A stretch of DNA of 64,000 nt from Aristolochia californica (Eukaryota; Streptophyta; Magnoliopsida; Piperales; Aristolochiaceae): positions 4,966,501 through 5,030,500 of the forward strand of contig JARWKL010000005.1 in the NCBI GenBank assembly GCA_029961685.1. The letters are read 5' to 3'. A model generated the notes under the pieces. That model had not been told where the DNA came from, made no database searches, and saw only the letters and a program-made list of their open reading frames with translations. This document shows positions 10,855 through 23,743 of this stretch, one piece after another; the stretch's first letter is position 1, and the number at the start of each line of letters is the position of its first letter. Both the position numbers and the translations under genes were made by a program.

Positions 10855-13117
10855 TAGGGGTGGCTTCGAACCGAGACGGCTCGCTAGTGGCTCGAGTTCG
10901 GCTCGGTTCGATTCGTTATCTCTCGAGCTCGAGCCAAGCTCAAGATCCGTTTAAATTAACGAGCCGAGCTCAACCAGAGCTAGGTTCGGCTCGTCGGATT
11001 GCGAGCCAGCTTATTAATATAACGAGCAGCGATTCGGGAATCGGGGGAATTTAGAAAAATTTTGGGAGTCTTTCTCGGGACTGGAAGAGAGTCACGTTGT
11101 GGGACTCTCTTCCATTCCGTCTCTATGAATCTCCCATACTTCTCTGCCATTTCCATGCCGTTTCAGCATGATTTTCTTACGGAAATCATTGTCCGTCAGT
11201 GGGGATTCATGGGAAATGGGGGATTTTGGTCTTCAAATCCCTCATTCTCCCTCTCCCTCTTCGATTCCTCACTCTCTATCAAAGACTTTGATTTTTTCAT
11301 TTACGATTTCTTCCTCTGTGATTTCTTCTTCTTCCTCTTCGATTTCTTCATTCGATGTTCTTCCTCGTCGACAAGACAAAAGCCATGGTCCGATGGGAGG
11401 TAAGATTTTTTATTTAATGTTCTATTTTTTTTGTCGCCGACCTAACCCTAAAACATCTCTAACTCTCACTTCGTTTTAGCAGTGCTCCTTCATTCTTGGA
11501 AAAGTTTTGGAGATATCCCCGAATGGTGAACACTCTCTGTTTCTGTAAGTGTTGATTTTTTTTTCATTTTTATCTTCTATACGTTTTCTTCCTCTACGAT
11601 TTTGGTGTTGATTTTTTTTCATTTTTATCTTCTGTACATTTTCTTCCTTTGCGATTTCGGTGTTGATTTTTTTTTTTCATTTTTAACTTTGTACGTTTCT
11701 TCCTCTGTTATTTCGGTGTTGATTCGAGCAAAACACAACAATGATCTTTCGATCAATATTTGAATGATTTGATTCTGATGTTGTTCGTATTTCGAAACTC
11801 AAAGGAATACGCATGATAGGAAATTTTTCCAACTGAACTCTTCCTATTCCTAAATATAATATTCGATTTCAATGAACCCGCTCTTACCATAACTATGGAT
11901 ATTACAATGAGGAGCAACCAACCCCTACTATTTTATTTGTTTTTCCCTCTTGACTGTTCAAAGAGGAAGTACTGCTATTTCCCCATTATATTTTGGTCTA
12001 ATACCACTGTCACTGTGGCCCATAAAATAAAACAAGTGGACGTATATGAAACAATCATAATAATTAAATTGTTGTTCACCAAAACAAAACTCCTTTTTAT
12101 GCATATGGAACTGAGCCCAATTTCGTTATGTTAGACTAGTAACAAGTCTAGTAAGTATGTATTCATCATACATATCAGAACAAAACATTTCGGAATACAG
12201 TACAAAAATTTTATTTTTAAACCCAATATTTCGTTGAATTGATACGTTAGATATAGACGGATGTAAATTATCTCTCTTTTTTGCAATCGATTTTTATCCT
12301 TCCTCTTTTATCTTCTTCCTCTTCGATTTCTTCATCTGAAGTTCTTCCTCGCCGACGAGACGAAAGCGACGGTCCAACGGGAGGTAAGATTTTTATTTAA
12401 TGCTACCTGCTACATGATTTTTCATGTTTTTTTCTCATCATGGTAATTTTAATATTTTTAACGACATTAAGTAACTAGTAGTGGAAGAGTATTTTTTTAT
12501 ATGACAATAACTAATTTTATTTTTTTGTTTTTGTCATTGGTGGAGATTTTGCTCATACAGAGATGTATATTATTTTGTAGCATGAAGAGAAACAACTATA
12601 GTTTGTAAATTTATAATGGATTTATAGTTTTTATTTGGGTGATTGTAAATTGATAGTGATATTTCATTTAATTTTGTTGTGTTTGATTATTGTATGGAGT
12701 TTATTCATAATGTTATGCAGTGTATGGAGTGCTTAGACTATTTTATGGAGTGTAAGGAGTGTATAAATAATTTCATGGAGTATTTACGAAATGTATAAAC
12801 AATTTTATGGAGTGTTTATGGAGTATTTATGTAGGTATTATGTATATAGATTATGCCCAATTTTAAGTAGAGGGCATGCTGAATTTTATACCAGCATTAT
12901 ATACATAGATTATGCCCAAGTAAAGGTCATGCCCAATTTTATTTAAAATATATGTATAATTTTATATATAATTTATTTTATATATATATATATATATGTA
13001 TTTTGAAAAGTTTTAAATATAGACTGGGCTCGGCTCGAGCTCGAGTTCGAAATATTTAAATCAAGTTCAGCTGAACATAGGCAAGTTCCGGCTAAGCTTT
13101 CCTCAATGCCACTCCTA
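10855..13117 (+). mobile_element. Non-autonomous hAT-like DNA transposon, copy A
   Basis: The ends form imperfect terminal inverted repeats: TAGGGGTGGCTTCGA on the left, and on the right the complement of TAGGAGTGGCATTGA. Flanking 8-mers are CCTAGGAG and CCTAGGGT (six of eight identical), consistent with an old 8-bp hAT target duplication. Both subterminal regions are packed with GGCTCG, CGAGCTCGAG and TTCGA motifs. The same ends and subterminal sequence occur inverted at 58,672-60,337. No transposase frame was found. An internal repeat of about 85 bases (near 11,335 and 12,321) contains CTTCCTCG(T/C)CGAC and GGGAGGTAAGATTT. The right end lies about 680 bases upstream of the ARM gene start codon. 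Confidence 0.65.
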
Positions 13118-13797
13118 CCTAGGGTAAATGACCGGTAAAATTAATTAAATTTTTAATCCGAAGATTCTGACTGGAAATTAGCATCCCAAAGCGTAAAAGC
13201 TAGGTGTCGGCATTCCTTTCCCAGCTGACGTGTACTCTAATTTCTGGTCGACGTGTTTCTCCTCTTTGCGTCTCTGCTGTAACCGATTTGCGCGTTTATT
13301 TCGAGTCTAGATTTGGACGGTGTGAAACTCAGTACGATCCTTCAACGGTCATGATCATTCAATTCCTATCAGCACGTGCTCACCTGCAGCGTCAAGATCG
13401 AGACCCGACGTGAGATTCGAAACCGTTAAAAGAAAGCTTCTCCGAAACTGCCGAGCCGATATAGGCCGATATGATCCTTTTTCAACCGATATGATTCGAG
13501 ATGAGCCGATATGAACCGAGCCTTTTTATCTTCTTGCTTAAAAGAGCGAAAAGGTTTTCTCTCTCTTCCTCTCTATGTAACTACCATTATTGCTAGCTTC
13601 CTTTTTCCTCTTTTCTCTGTGATCCACTCACTATATGAGACTTCCCCGAACGATTCGAAGCGGAAGTCCGTTTTATCTTTTCAAAAGCTTCCGACTGAAA
13701 TTTCAGTTGTTTCGGGTAGAATCGACCTCGAGCTGTGTTTGTTCGAAATTGGTCTCCGTCGGAGACTCCAATTCCTGTCTATCTTCCTCCCTCTCTG
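13118..13797 (+). promoter_or_regulatory. Upstream region and leader of the ARM gene
   Basis: This lies between the hAT-like element and the ARM start codon. It contains two GACGTG (ACGT-core) sites near 13,227 and 13,249, the CCGATAT cluster at 13,456-13,512, and a possible TATA element, CTATATGAG, near 13,631. The transcription start is not determined. Confidence 0.45.
13456..13512 (+). promoter_or_regulatory. Four CCGATAT motifs at 10/20/20-bp spacing
   Basis: CCGATAT occurs at 13,456, 13,466, 13,486 and 13,506, so start-to-start distances are 10, 20 and 20 bases, whole turns of the helix. Three of the four continue as CCGATATGA. They lie about 300 bases upstream of the ARM gene start codon. 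No known factor is assigned; the regulatory role is inference. Confidence 0.4.
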
Positions 13798-15427
13798 ATG
13801 GCATACTCTTCTTCTCCCGCTCGGAGTACAGTCAAGGTACAGCGAACTCTCGGGCGGTCCATGAGGACTGTCAGGTCGAAAATCTTCTCCCAGACCGGTG
13901 CATTGCCGGAGCAGAATTTGTCTGAGACCCTGACAGATTCCGTCATCGACTTCAGACTCATTGAGCTTGCTGCCGGTGATGGTGGATCTCAGAAGTCGCC
14001 CTCGCTGGAGGTGACGGAGTTTCTGGAGCTTTCGCAAACTTTCAGTGATTTTTCAGCTTACAGCAGTGACATTTCCGGCGAGTTGGAGCGCCTTGCGAAG
14101 CTGCCGGAATCGGATCATTGGAGCCGCCATGGCGGCTCCGACATCGACTGCGAGGTAGGGTCAGGTTTCCTCCATCGGGAGAACCTGACTTCGGAGATCT
14201 TCGAGAGCGGTTGCTTGGAAAATATTCACCATACTGTTCAGATCTGCGTGAAAGGTCTACAATCACCATCCGTTACCGACCAGAGATTGACCACGGCGAA
14301 GCTTCGCCTGCTGGCAAAGAACCGACCGGAAAATCGGGAGCTCATCGGGTCCTCCGGGGCGATTCCGGCGCTGGTCCCGCTCCTCCGCTCAGTGGATCCG
14401 TCAACGCAGGAAAATGCGGTGACGGCGCTGCTTAATCTGTCGCTGGACGAGCGAAACAAGAAACTGATCGCCGATGCCGGAGCGATCAAGCCTCTGGTTT
14501 ACGCTCTGAAGATTGGGACTGCGGCGTCGAAACAGAATGCCGCCTGCGCGCTGATGAATCTGTCGCTGATCGAGGAGAACCGACTGTCCATCGGGGCGTG
14601 CGGCGCGGTGCCTCCGCTGGTGGCGATGCTGATGGGGGAGAGCAATCGAGGGAAGAAGGACGCCATGGCGACGCTGTACAAGCTGTGTGGGGCGCGACAG
14701 AACAAAGAGCGAGCGGTGATGGCGGGGGCGGTGGCGCCGCTGGTGGAGATGGTGGGGGAGCGCGGGGGCGGACTATCAGAGAAGGCTATGGTAGTATTGA
14801 GCAGCCTGGCGACAATCCCAGCCGGGAGGGAGGCGGTGGTTGCGGAGGGAGGAATTCCAGCACTTGTGGAGCCTATCGAGGACGGGTCCGCCAAGGGGAA
14901 GGAGTTCGCTGTCTCGACGCTGCTGCAGCTATGCGGGGACTGCGTCACCAACAGAGGATTGCTCATCCGCGAAGGCGGTATTCCACCTCTGGTGGCTCTG
15001 TCTCAGTCCGGCACTGCCCGTGCCAAGCACAAGGTACTGCTACTCTTTTTACGCCTCTGATCTAACCACTTCGCTTTCGAACATTTTTTCTTTATAGTGG
15101 AGAAAACCCATTTGTAGATCTTCAAAGTTTGGTAGGAAATGATTTTTACAATGAAAACAGATTTGTCCCTGGAATTTATGGATGAAATTAAGGGGATCTT
15201 TTTCCTCTGTGATTGAGAAGTGAGGGCATTAAAAGTGACGCTTATTCTGATCATAAATAGAATTACAGTGAAAATTGAAATTTGATTGAATGCAACTTTC
15301 CCTGTTCATCAAATTGAACGTTTTGCTGATAGCAGAAATTTCCATTCTTCTGTTCTTGTAACAGGCGGAGACTCTGCTCAAGTATTTGCGGGAGAATAGA
15401 CAAGTGGCATCTCCTTCGTGTCCTTAA
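13798..15427 (+). CDS. ARMADILLO-repeat protein (U-box-less PUB relative)
   Basis: Two exons, 13,798-15,033 and 15,365-15,427, joined by a phase-0 GT-AG intron, give 432 aa. The start is the first ATG of MAYSSSPARS; the same frame is open upstream but has no earlier ATG. Residues 1-140 are a serine-rich, low-complexity N-terminal part. From about 145 to 425 there are six or seven ARM repeats, recognisable by recurring GAIPALVPLL, NAVTALLNLSL, GAVPPLVAML and GGIPPLVALS blocks. The last exon supplies AETLLKYLRENRQ, the usual end of this family. It resembles the ARM region of plant U-box E3 ligases but has no U-box, like the Arabidopsis At4g16490 group. It is probably a protein-binding scaffold, not a ligase. 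Coding GC is high compared with the flanks. Confidence 0.93.
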
Positions 15428-17150
15428 GGATTATATAGCAAGAGGGAAGGAAGAAGCTCTGTGTTTTTGTTTCATTTTGTTTATTAGGAAAATTTTCCCT
15501 TCTCACTGGGTCAATGGTTTTCATGACTGTAAATAGGGGCTTTCATGGTTTGTAATCTGTACAGTGTGGTTTGTTAATTGTTCACCTGAGAGAGAAAGAC
15601 AGTAGAAGACGATGAAAAACATGGAGAGACAGTAGACTTAACCTTAGCAGTATTGAACAAAGGTTAGAAAGAGGAAGTGAAGAGACTTTGATGGTTGCGA
15701 AGAAATGAGAGTTCAAGAGGTTGAGATTTGGGTGATCCAAATTCTTTTATGTAATTGATATATGCTTTGATATGAATTCAGCCTCATCAACACCCATTGC
15801 TGCTCTTTATACTAATATCCAAATTACTTCTTGAACTGCTCAGAGGTATTTGCTCAGGGACGGGGTTTCCAACCAGTGAATCCCATCTCCTCTTTCAAAG
15901 TTCACATTGTTGTAGATGCCAGTGCAGTATCCAATGGTTGTAGACTTCGGCCCCAGTGAAAAAATGGGTTTTGTCACCCCAAGCAGGTCTGTTTCGATCA
16001 AATTCTTATTTTCTTTTTCTTTTCTAGGGTTCCAAACAGACCCTTAAGAGACCATGGTTATGATTTCTAATTTTTGAACAGTTGAGGTGAAGTATTTTGC
16101 TCCTTTAATTATTAAGCAAGACAGGCTGTTTTAAAGATTCACTTGGAATAAAGTAATTGGACAGGGAAAGGCACCTGATGCTTTTAGATCAAGTAAATCC
16201 AATGTTAATCAAGTGAACAAAAGAATAGTGGCATTAACAGAAGTTGTTGAACTAAAACCCCTAAACCAACAATCCTTAAAATATACTCTTGTTGTCTGTT
16301 CGCTATGGGCATATGATTTCTGGTTTTGTGACTTATTAGTTGGATCCAGTCTTGTTCGATTTATATATATTTTTTAACAAACTGGGGTCATCACCCACAA
16401 ATAGGTGTTGAAAGAGGTGTCTGGGGTGTTGTGCCCACTCCCTGGTTGGTGGGAGGAGGAAGAGGAAATTTCCCCTTAGTTTTTTGAGTTGATCTAACTT
16501 TCCAGCCACACCTGATTGGTCAATCCAGTTTTCACTTGTTGAAGGGATTGGGTTTTGTTGAACTCCATTTCATTTGATTTGGCTTAGATCAAATACCACT
16601 AGTAAAGCTAATTGTTAAAATCGAAGTTTCAATCAAAACTATGATCAATTATTGAGATCAGAGCCTGATTGATAGTCAAGATTGAAGGAATATGATCACT
16701 AGTTAACCAATACTCAAATTCAAAGATCTTGATAATTAAAACATAGGGGTTTAGTAAAACAATTGACCAATGGTCAAAATCAGAGTGTTTTGTCCAAATC
16801 AGAATTGATTACTGTGATCAAAGCCCGATTAATGGACAGAATAAAGACGATTACATGGGCCACAAAAAAGATTAAATAAAAAAGAGAGGTCACCCAATCG
16901 CCACATAAGCACCGCCTAAGTGCCACATTAAGTAAAGGAGTTGGCACATGACTCACGAGTGGTGTTATAGGAAAACCCACCCAAGCAATGGAGGTGGCAC
17001 ATGGGTGACATGGTGTCGTAGGAAGACGTGCTCAAAGGAAAGTCACATTATTTCAAATGGGCAAGATGAGGTGTCACACTCTCATGAGTTGAAGAATAAG
17101 TCTTGCCACATGTCTTTCTCCCCTTTTATGTATACCTAGCCAAGGGGAGA
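15428..17150. other. 3' flank of ARM gene and spacer
   Basis: The first few hundred bases are T-rich and probably include the 3' untranslated region. No other gene was recognised. The segment 16,560-16,860 repeats short A(A/T)TTGATCA-like words and may already belong to the LTR of the gypsy fragment that follows. Confidence 0.4.
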
Positions 17151-19600
17151 GAGAATATAAGGGAAAGAAAAAGACGTGATGGTTGAACTACCTCCACCAC
17201 CCTATAAATAAAGGCACCCTTGAAAACTTTGAGAAAATTGTCTGGAAAAGGAAAATTATTTGAGAATTTTTCCAAGTTCCATTGCATCAAAACTTTGTTC
17301 ACAAGATTAGAAAAGCTCTAGTTGTGCTCCCAATTCAAATCTCAAACCAATTTGAAGCCTTGTCAAATTCATAACAACAAGAAATCATTTTTGTCACTCT
17401 TTTATTACTATCCTTGGAGGTACTACACAAAATAAGAGATCAAATCTTCTCATTAAGTACTAAATGGAGACTAGTTATAAAATTGAGGATAATCAACCAA
17501 CAGAGTTCCAGTATATTCGTCAAATTAAGCAAAGTTCGAATCTTCATGAGTAGAGATTGAATAAAATGACTCTTTAGATAACCGAACTCACATCACCTAA
17601 AACCTTGTAATTGTCCTTGTTGTTATACTTATGGTTGTGCCACCTCGAGAACTGGATCCCTTTGTACGTGGTCATTTTTGGTATACTTGGTAGGACAACC
17701 TCTACCTCTCATCTCTTTCTCCACTTTTGCATTCTCAACTCAATAGCATCCTTCGATAATGGTAAAAGAAAGGAAGTCAATGCCACCAGCTTAAGTCCCA
17801 CTCGACAAAGCATGAGGCCCTTTGGTCCAATTGATGCTTACCCATGTGTATTGAAGCAAGTGAATACATATTCAAGAGCTACTTACTCTCAAATGGGTAG
17901 CACCCACTGGTGCCTTTTTCAAAGTTTGTGCTAGTCCAATCACCCATTCAATGTCAAAGAATCTCTTCACCAACAAGCCTTCTTTTAGGAGAGGGGACAA
18001 CAACCAAAACATTATATTCTCTTTAGAAAAGATTAAGGGTACTAGAGTTATTCAAGTATACTTGCAACATCCAACTCATAGTTCTCACTAGCCCATCAAA
18101 GGTGCAGTGGGTTGAATCTTCCATCCCCTTCAAAGTTTTCTTCACCAATTGCATCACCTTTAATCAAAGTTACCACAATGGTGACTGAAGCAAAAACATT
18201 CGAGGAGTAGATCATTGAACTCCATCAAGTGATGAAGGAACAAGACAAAGAAATCTTGGTCAGAGATGTTCAAATCACTCAACTTATGAATAATTTTGAA
18301 CTTCTAGTAGCTAATATGGGAGAACTCTTTCACACAGCAAACAAGCACCAAGTATATATAAGCACGTCAGCCAATGCACTTCCTAACTAGCATGAGAAAT
18401 CTAATAGAGTCCAATTGGTTGAGCATAAATCCATTACCATAGAAGTTCTTAATGAAATCAATGCCAGTGATGTTCCAAGGAACCCTCTTGTTGATAGGGG
18501 ATAGGTCTTATGTCTATGCAAGGCATACGGGTAACTTATTCAAACACTTAGGATACCGATTCATCAAAATTCCAATAGTCCAATGGTGTTGAAAATCCCA
18601 AAAAGTGCATCGCCCACTTCATTGAGACTTGAAATAATGTCGGTACTGATGGAGATCTTCTTGAAAAGTAATAGAAATGCTTCTTGAAAGGAAATGCATT
18701 TAATTGGTTCATTAAACTTCTAAAAAATCAACTGATAATTGGGAGCAAGTGGAGCACAAGTTCTTAAGCTAGTTTTATAGCATTCATCACGTTATAACCT
18801 TGATGGAGCTCACCAACATGAAGCAACATAAAAGGAAAAAATGATTCATTACATAAATTGCTCAAGAAATCTAAGCCCCAATTACAAAGAAAGTGCCAAC
18901 TTGTTGACTAAGACTAAAATCAACATGTGTATTGGAGGGATGTGTTGGGGCTTACTGTACTTCTTATCGAGTCAGAAGCCCAAAGATTTTCAAGAGTCGG
19001 TAATAGAAGCACATAAAATGGAATCCTCATTGAGCAAAAGGGTGAGGGGAAGACTTCAATTGATGACCCTAGAAAAAAGTTAAAATGAAAAAGGAATACT
19101 AAAAACTTTGTTAAAGGATCATCTAAAGAATCTCACACAACCAAAGTTATCATACTTGCCAAAATTCAGATGAATCAAAGAATGGTGGTAACTAAAACAA
19201 ACCAATGGAGACAAAAGTGAAAAAAACTTAAACTAAAGGAAAGACAAGCAAAATCCTATCCCTTTCATGACTCAAATGTGCTTGTGATGTTGGAGTGACT
19301 ACTCAAGAAGTGAATGGTAAAATTTCCAGAACCAAACATAATAGAAGATGATGAGGAGACCAATGATCCAAATTATTACAAATTTCACCAAATAATTGGA
19401 CATCCCACATAAAAAAAAATTATTGAAAATCAAGGTTTTAGAATTGGCAACAAAAGTGTGTATCACAGTTGATCTTGTAGATGAGCCAATTGCTTCAAAC
19501 TCGGTGTTTGTGAAGACATTAAAGATGCTAATAAAAAAATGCCAAAGGAGGGAAGCCCTTTTTAGTAAAGTTTGAATTGTTTGGTGTACAAATAATTAAG
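16900..19600 (+). mobile_element. Decayed Ty3/gypsy element: LTR promoter and gag
   Basis: A TATA sequence CCTATAAATAAAGGC at about 17,200, followed by a leader-like region, suggests an LTR. Farther on, a broken plus-strand gag is readable. Its N-terminal part is near 18,190 (MVTEAKTFEE, then HQVMKEQDKEILVRD). The retrotransposon gag domain follows at about 18,640-19,080, with KGNAFNWFIKLLK, FYSIHHVITLMELTNMKQ and MCIGGMCWGLLYFL. That order matches plant gypsy gag proteins. Stops and frameshifts occur throughout. A protease-like start may lie near 19,430. No reverse transcriptase or integrase follows, so it is a 5' fragment. Confidence 0.65.
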
Positions 19601-19929
19601 ACGGGACGAGAAGCTTTCACCCTTACACAAACTCAAATTTTTAGAACATCCCTTTCGAAGAAAGATGATGATGTGAGGTGAACATTGGTAAAATGCAAGA
19701 AAAATATTACAAGGAAGTGATCGCATTAAGATTTCATTTAGCCAGATGACTACAAAGAAGCGTCCCGAGATGAATGTATAAGAACACAAAAGATAGGGGC
19801 ATTGTGCTGATGAGGCTGCAACACCTTTTTGGTCAAAAAGAGAAACATAGTCATAGAAGAGGAATCACAGTTGTAAAATATTTGCCTGAGTGATTCATGA
19901 CATGGAGGACATTGGTAACCTTAAGTTCA

Positions 19930-20640
19930 AAACCATCTTTGGATAAATTGAGTGAAAAAAATTGCAACGTAGCTTGTACTCTATTGGAAAGCAGATATGG
20001 AAGAGTCTAATATGACGCTAATAGATTGCGATGGCGATGACTGAAGATTGTTAAAGAGGAGACGATGGCGGTGAAAGAAATGTTCAGAAATGGAGTTGAT
20101 GACAATGGCATCGTTGCGTATCCAGTGAGGGTTGGGAAAGTTGAGAAGGTTGCTGCTATGATGGCGATTCAACAAAACCGATGGCAGAGAGTCAGAATCA
20201 GTAGGCAATGGCAGTAAGGATTCTTAAACCTTCTGCTGACAGAGTCAAGAGTGGAGGGAATGAGGGCGTCAGACTCGGAAAGGAATCGATGGTGATGTCG
20301 GGTGACCATAAGGTTAGGAGAAGAAGGAGAAGTCATGGCAACGGCGACAACGGTGGAGGTTGGCGATGAGGGATGCGTCATCGATGGGAAACCTAAAGGA
20401 CAACATAAGGAAGAATGATAAAGGGTTTCAGAGTTTGTGGGAGGGAGAGGCGGAGAACCAGGAGGGAGGTTTTTTTTTTTCGAGAGGTAAGAGCTGGGGG
20501 TACAGCTTGAGTCATGATGGGCAGCAAGGATTTAAAAAAAAAATGGAAGAAGGCAAATGCAGATGGAGACCCGGTCTAACCATGGTCTCTTCCAATCTAT
20601 AACCCTACCGGTCGACAACGATCAAGTCTCTTTAACAGAC
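19930..20640. other. LTR fragment followed by unassigned GC-richer DNA
   Basis: Positions 19,982-20,020 match the LTR start also seen inverted near 6,069-6,113. The following 600 bases are rich in GATGGCG-like words and have open frames on the minus strand (19,981-20,208 and 20,169-20,381), but neither shows a domain or plausible gene structure. I see no supported gene. Confidence 0.35.
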
Positions 20641-21091
20641 GGTATGACATCAAAGTGCTTTTAACCCATCTTAATATAAGTACAGCTTAATAATTCAAGA
20701 GAGTTGCTAAGAACCTAAGCCAAAACAGGGCGTTAGAATCGGGGATTTGATCCCAGGGGCTTCAAAGCCTTTCATGTATTAAACTAAAAAATGAAACAAA
20801 TTCCATGACCAGAAAATGATGAAAAACCTATAATCTTCCCGTAGTTGTCACTGCTGCAAATCTGTCACAACTTTTGACAGTTCTCCAGCATAGAGGTTCT
20901 TCTCTGGCTAAAAGAACTATAACTTAACTATGATTTTCATCCCTACCACAATGTTAAAGTAAGCACATACGGATTTTCTTACGTATACATCGGTCAGCTT
21001 GCTCGCCAAAACTGCCAGGGAGCTCATTGGCACCACCACTGTCCGTTTCTCCAAGTTTAGATAAACATCAAACACAAGCACCTCTATTTTC
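20641..21091 (-). other. 3' flank of SEC61 alpha
   Basis: Downstream, on the minus strand, of the SEC61 alpha stop codon. It probably contains the 3' untranslated region. No other gene was seen. Confidence 0.45.
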
Positions 21092-23568
21092 TCAGAGGCC
21101 AAAGAACCCAAGTTCGCTGGCTTTCTCCTTCTCAAACGTCTCAAAGTACTGATATATGATTGTCACGGCAAGCAAGATCCCTGTCCCCGACCCAATTGCT
21201 CCCATGAAATCTGCCATCACAGTTAGCGCACCAATACATATGCCACCAAAAGCAGCTGCAGTGGGAATGTAACGGTTCAGTTCCTTCTGCAGATTGGACT
21301 CCCTGTGACCAGGCATCACCATTTGTTGTTCCTGCAGATGCGTGCAGATAAAAGCATAAAACCAGATACTTAAAAATGTAAGGTCTACTTGATACCAACA
21401 GTCAGATATGAGCATAAATCTGCAAAGGAATAGGATACATATCCCTAATCGACTAAGGTATACTTTAAAATTAGAAAAAGTAAATCCAAGAAGGCATCTA
21501 GTCTCCAGGAGGATTGGCTGTAACATCTACAACTCAACTAAGCCTTAGGCTTTTAAGGGTTATAATGGCAATTTTATAAAATAAATAAACTGAATAGATG
21601 TAAGATGCTATACCCTAAGCTGCTTAGCCACATCTCTAGCAGAGGAACCAGACACTTCTATCCAAGTTTTTGAGAAGAGTGCACACGCTGAAAGCATAAA
21701 CACAACGTAAAAAAGTGCATGGAATGGATTCGCTGCCATATCTGCCAAGCTGAAAAGAATGAAGTATATTTTTAGAATGAGTGAAACCAGAAACTATTTC
21801 CATAGAACTTGAAGTAGAAAAATAAGCATCATCACCTAGCTGGGGCTGTCATGTAGTATGCAAGGCCACCAACGGGAATATACTGACCACCTGAATACTC
21901 AGATTCTTTCCATTTACCCAGTAGATTCACAAGGAAATTTCCACTGTACCTCCTGTATAACAACTGCAATAGATATAAATAGCATGAGCATTCACAATGC
22001 AAAAAAAAAAAAAAAAAAACAATGACTAGATCTAATTTCAACCAGCATTTAAGAGATTAAATACCTGTGAGATAAAATAGAGATTTGAAACAAGTGCTGA
22101 CTGCAGAATGATTGGCATGTTGGAGGTGTAGAACAGTTTGATGGGATATGAACCTTGTTGACCACGGGCATTCTTTGACCTCACTGGTAAAACAACACGG
22201 AATCCTTGAAAGTAAATTACAATAAGGAACACCAAAACTGTTGCAAGCAAGTTCGTGACATTCGGAAGATTCTGTCGATAGAAAGCCTCGCGCAGAGCGC
22301 GAACCTTATCAGTTCGAGTTATAAGAAGATGGAACAAAGCAATAACAGCTCCTTCAAATTCAGCTCCTCGGCCACTGTTGATTGTGGTGGGGCTGAATGC
22401 TTTCCAAATGATATTTTCACTGCAAAAGTATAGCAACATAAAGAAAAAAAATCAACTATTATACATGACTTTACTAAAAGAAAGAAGAAGAAAGCATGCA
22501 ACTAACCAGATATTGGTGGCTATAAACAAAGAAATGCCAGATCCAAGACCATATCCTTTTTGCAGTAGCTCATCTAAGCATATTACTATCAAACCAGCAA
22601 AACACAGCTGAACAATTATGAGGATGGCATTTCCCACACCAAGTTGGTTCACGCTGCCATACATCCCAGAAACAACATACGCAACCGCCTCACCCACAGC
22701 AATGAGGATTCCCAGTAACTTCTGAGCACCATTTCTATAGAAACAAAATACATGTCAGCCACCATGATATGAAAATCTGAGCATACACCAAGTTCAACCC
22801 TACAAAATATGCCATAGTAAAAGCAAAAAGACTCAAATGAATTTTGACAACCTAGAAGATGTCGGACATATAGATGCATTCATAGCAATGATGAGCATTC
22901 CAAAGATTTTGTTATTCGCAGAAATGCATGCATCTGCAATCTCTGGTCATTTTCCGAAAGCCAAAATTTGTCAAGTTCCAAAGCAGATTACCATCTTCCA
23001 CACAGCCATATCATAAATAACAAGGCCAGAAGTCTGTGGAGACGATTTAGCCTCAGATCAAAGCGATCCACCAGAGCAGCAGTAAGTAATCGGCTAGCAG
23101 GCAAAGATTACCGAATTACCGATAAATTACACAAATACAAACCCAATTGTACATGAAAAGCGATTACTCAAACTAATCAACCAAAAAAACCAACAGACTG
23201 CGGACTTTAAAGGAAAATACTTACAATAGGGCCCGATCCTCTCGAACACTGTTGTCAACTTCAATTATCTTGGAACCTGCCAAAAGTTGCATCACCAACC
23301 CAGACGTCACAATGGGGGTAATTCCAAGTTCCATGACAGTCCCACGGTTTGACGCAAGGATAACACGCATCCAGTAGAAGGGATCTGCTCCTGTTGTTGA
23401 ATGAATGCCATACAGAGGGAGCTGACTGCAGACAAGGAAGATAAAAAGCGAAATCACAGTATAGATAACCTTCTCTCTGAAGGGAACCCTCCTATCTGCA
23501 GATTGTACCTCAGGCAGGATCGAGAGAAAAGGTCTAACAAGATGAAGAACTCGAAATCCTCCACCCAT
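21092..23568 (-). CDS. SEC61A: Protein transport protein SEC61 subunit alpha
   Basis: Forms the membrane channel through which the ER imports and inserts nascent proteins. Six coding exons on the minus strand: 23,568-23,225, 22,734-22,507, 22,419-22,065, 21,963-21,836, 21,749-21,614 and 21,331-21,092. Every intron is GT-AG and the phases join without a break, giving 476 aa, the usual length. The start [14 protein letters not shown] and the end ELGFFGL match the eukaryotic family. The plug and second helix ([17 protein letters not shown]) are in exon 1 and the [16 protein letters not shown] loop is in exon 2. Exon 3 carries the long cytosolic loop and [20 protein letters not shown]. The last exon has [20 protein letters not shown] and the final transmembrane helices. 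No disabling change was seen. A 5' untranslated intron (23,711-23,595) is likely. Its core promoter is tandemly duplicated. Confidence 0.97.
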
Positions 23569-23743
23569 CTTTTCTTGTCAAATCTATTCCACAACTGTTA
23601 AAAATCAACCTAAATTATTAATCAAACAACACCAAAAATATCAACAACTGGCGGAGATTCTCGCCAGATCTTCGAAGAAAATTTAATCGAACTACTCTAA
23701 CCTAGAAATACCTTGGATGGATCTGAAATTGAGAGATCTGGAA

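Noticed and set aside
11062..11479. Serine/phenylalanine-rich frames of 103-113 codons
   Set aside because: Derived from T/C-rich filler inside the hAT-like element; low complexity, no domain.
14499..15065. Long alternative frames (about 155 codons) on both strands within the ARM gene
   Set aside because: They are shadows of GC-rich coding sequence; the ARM frame alone has repeat structure and a matching second exon.
17611..17934. 107-codon frame as an independent gene
   Set aside because: It sits between the LTR-like promoter and the gag of a decayed gypsy element and has no recognised domain; most likely element leader sequence.
20169..20602. Possible small gene (frames on both strands)
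   Set aside because: GATGG-type repetitive composition, no splice or promoter logic and no domain.
23401..23601. Antisense frame over SEC61 alpha exon 1
   Set aside because: Fully complementary to well-conserved coding sequence and without features of its own.
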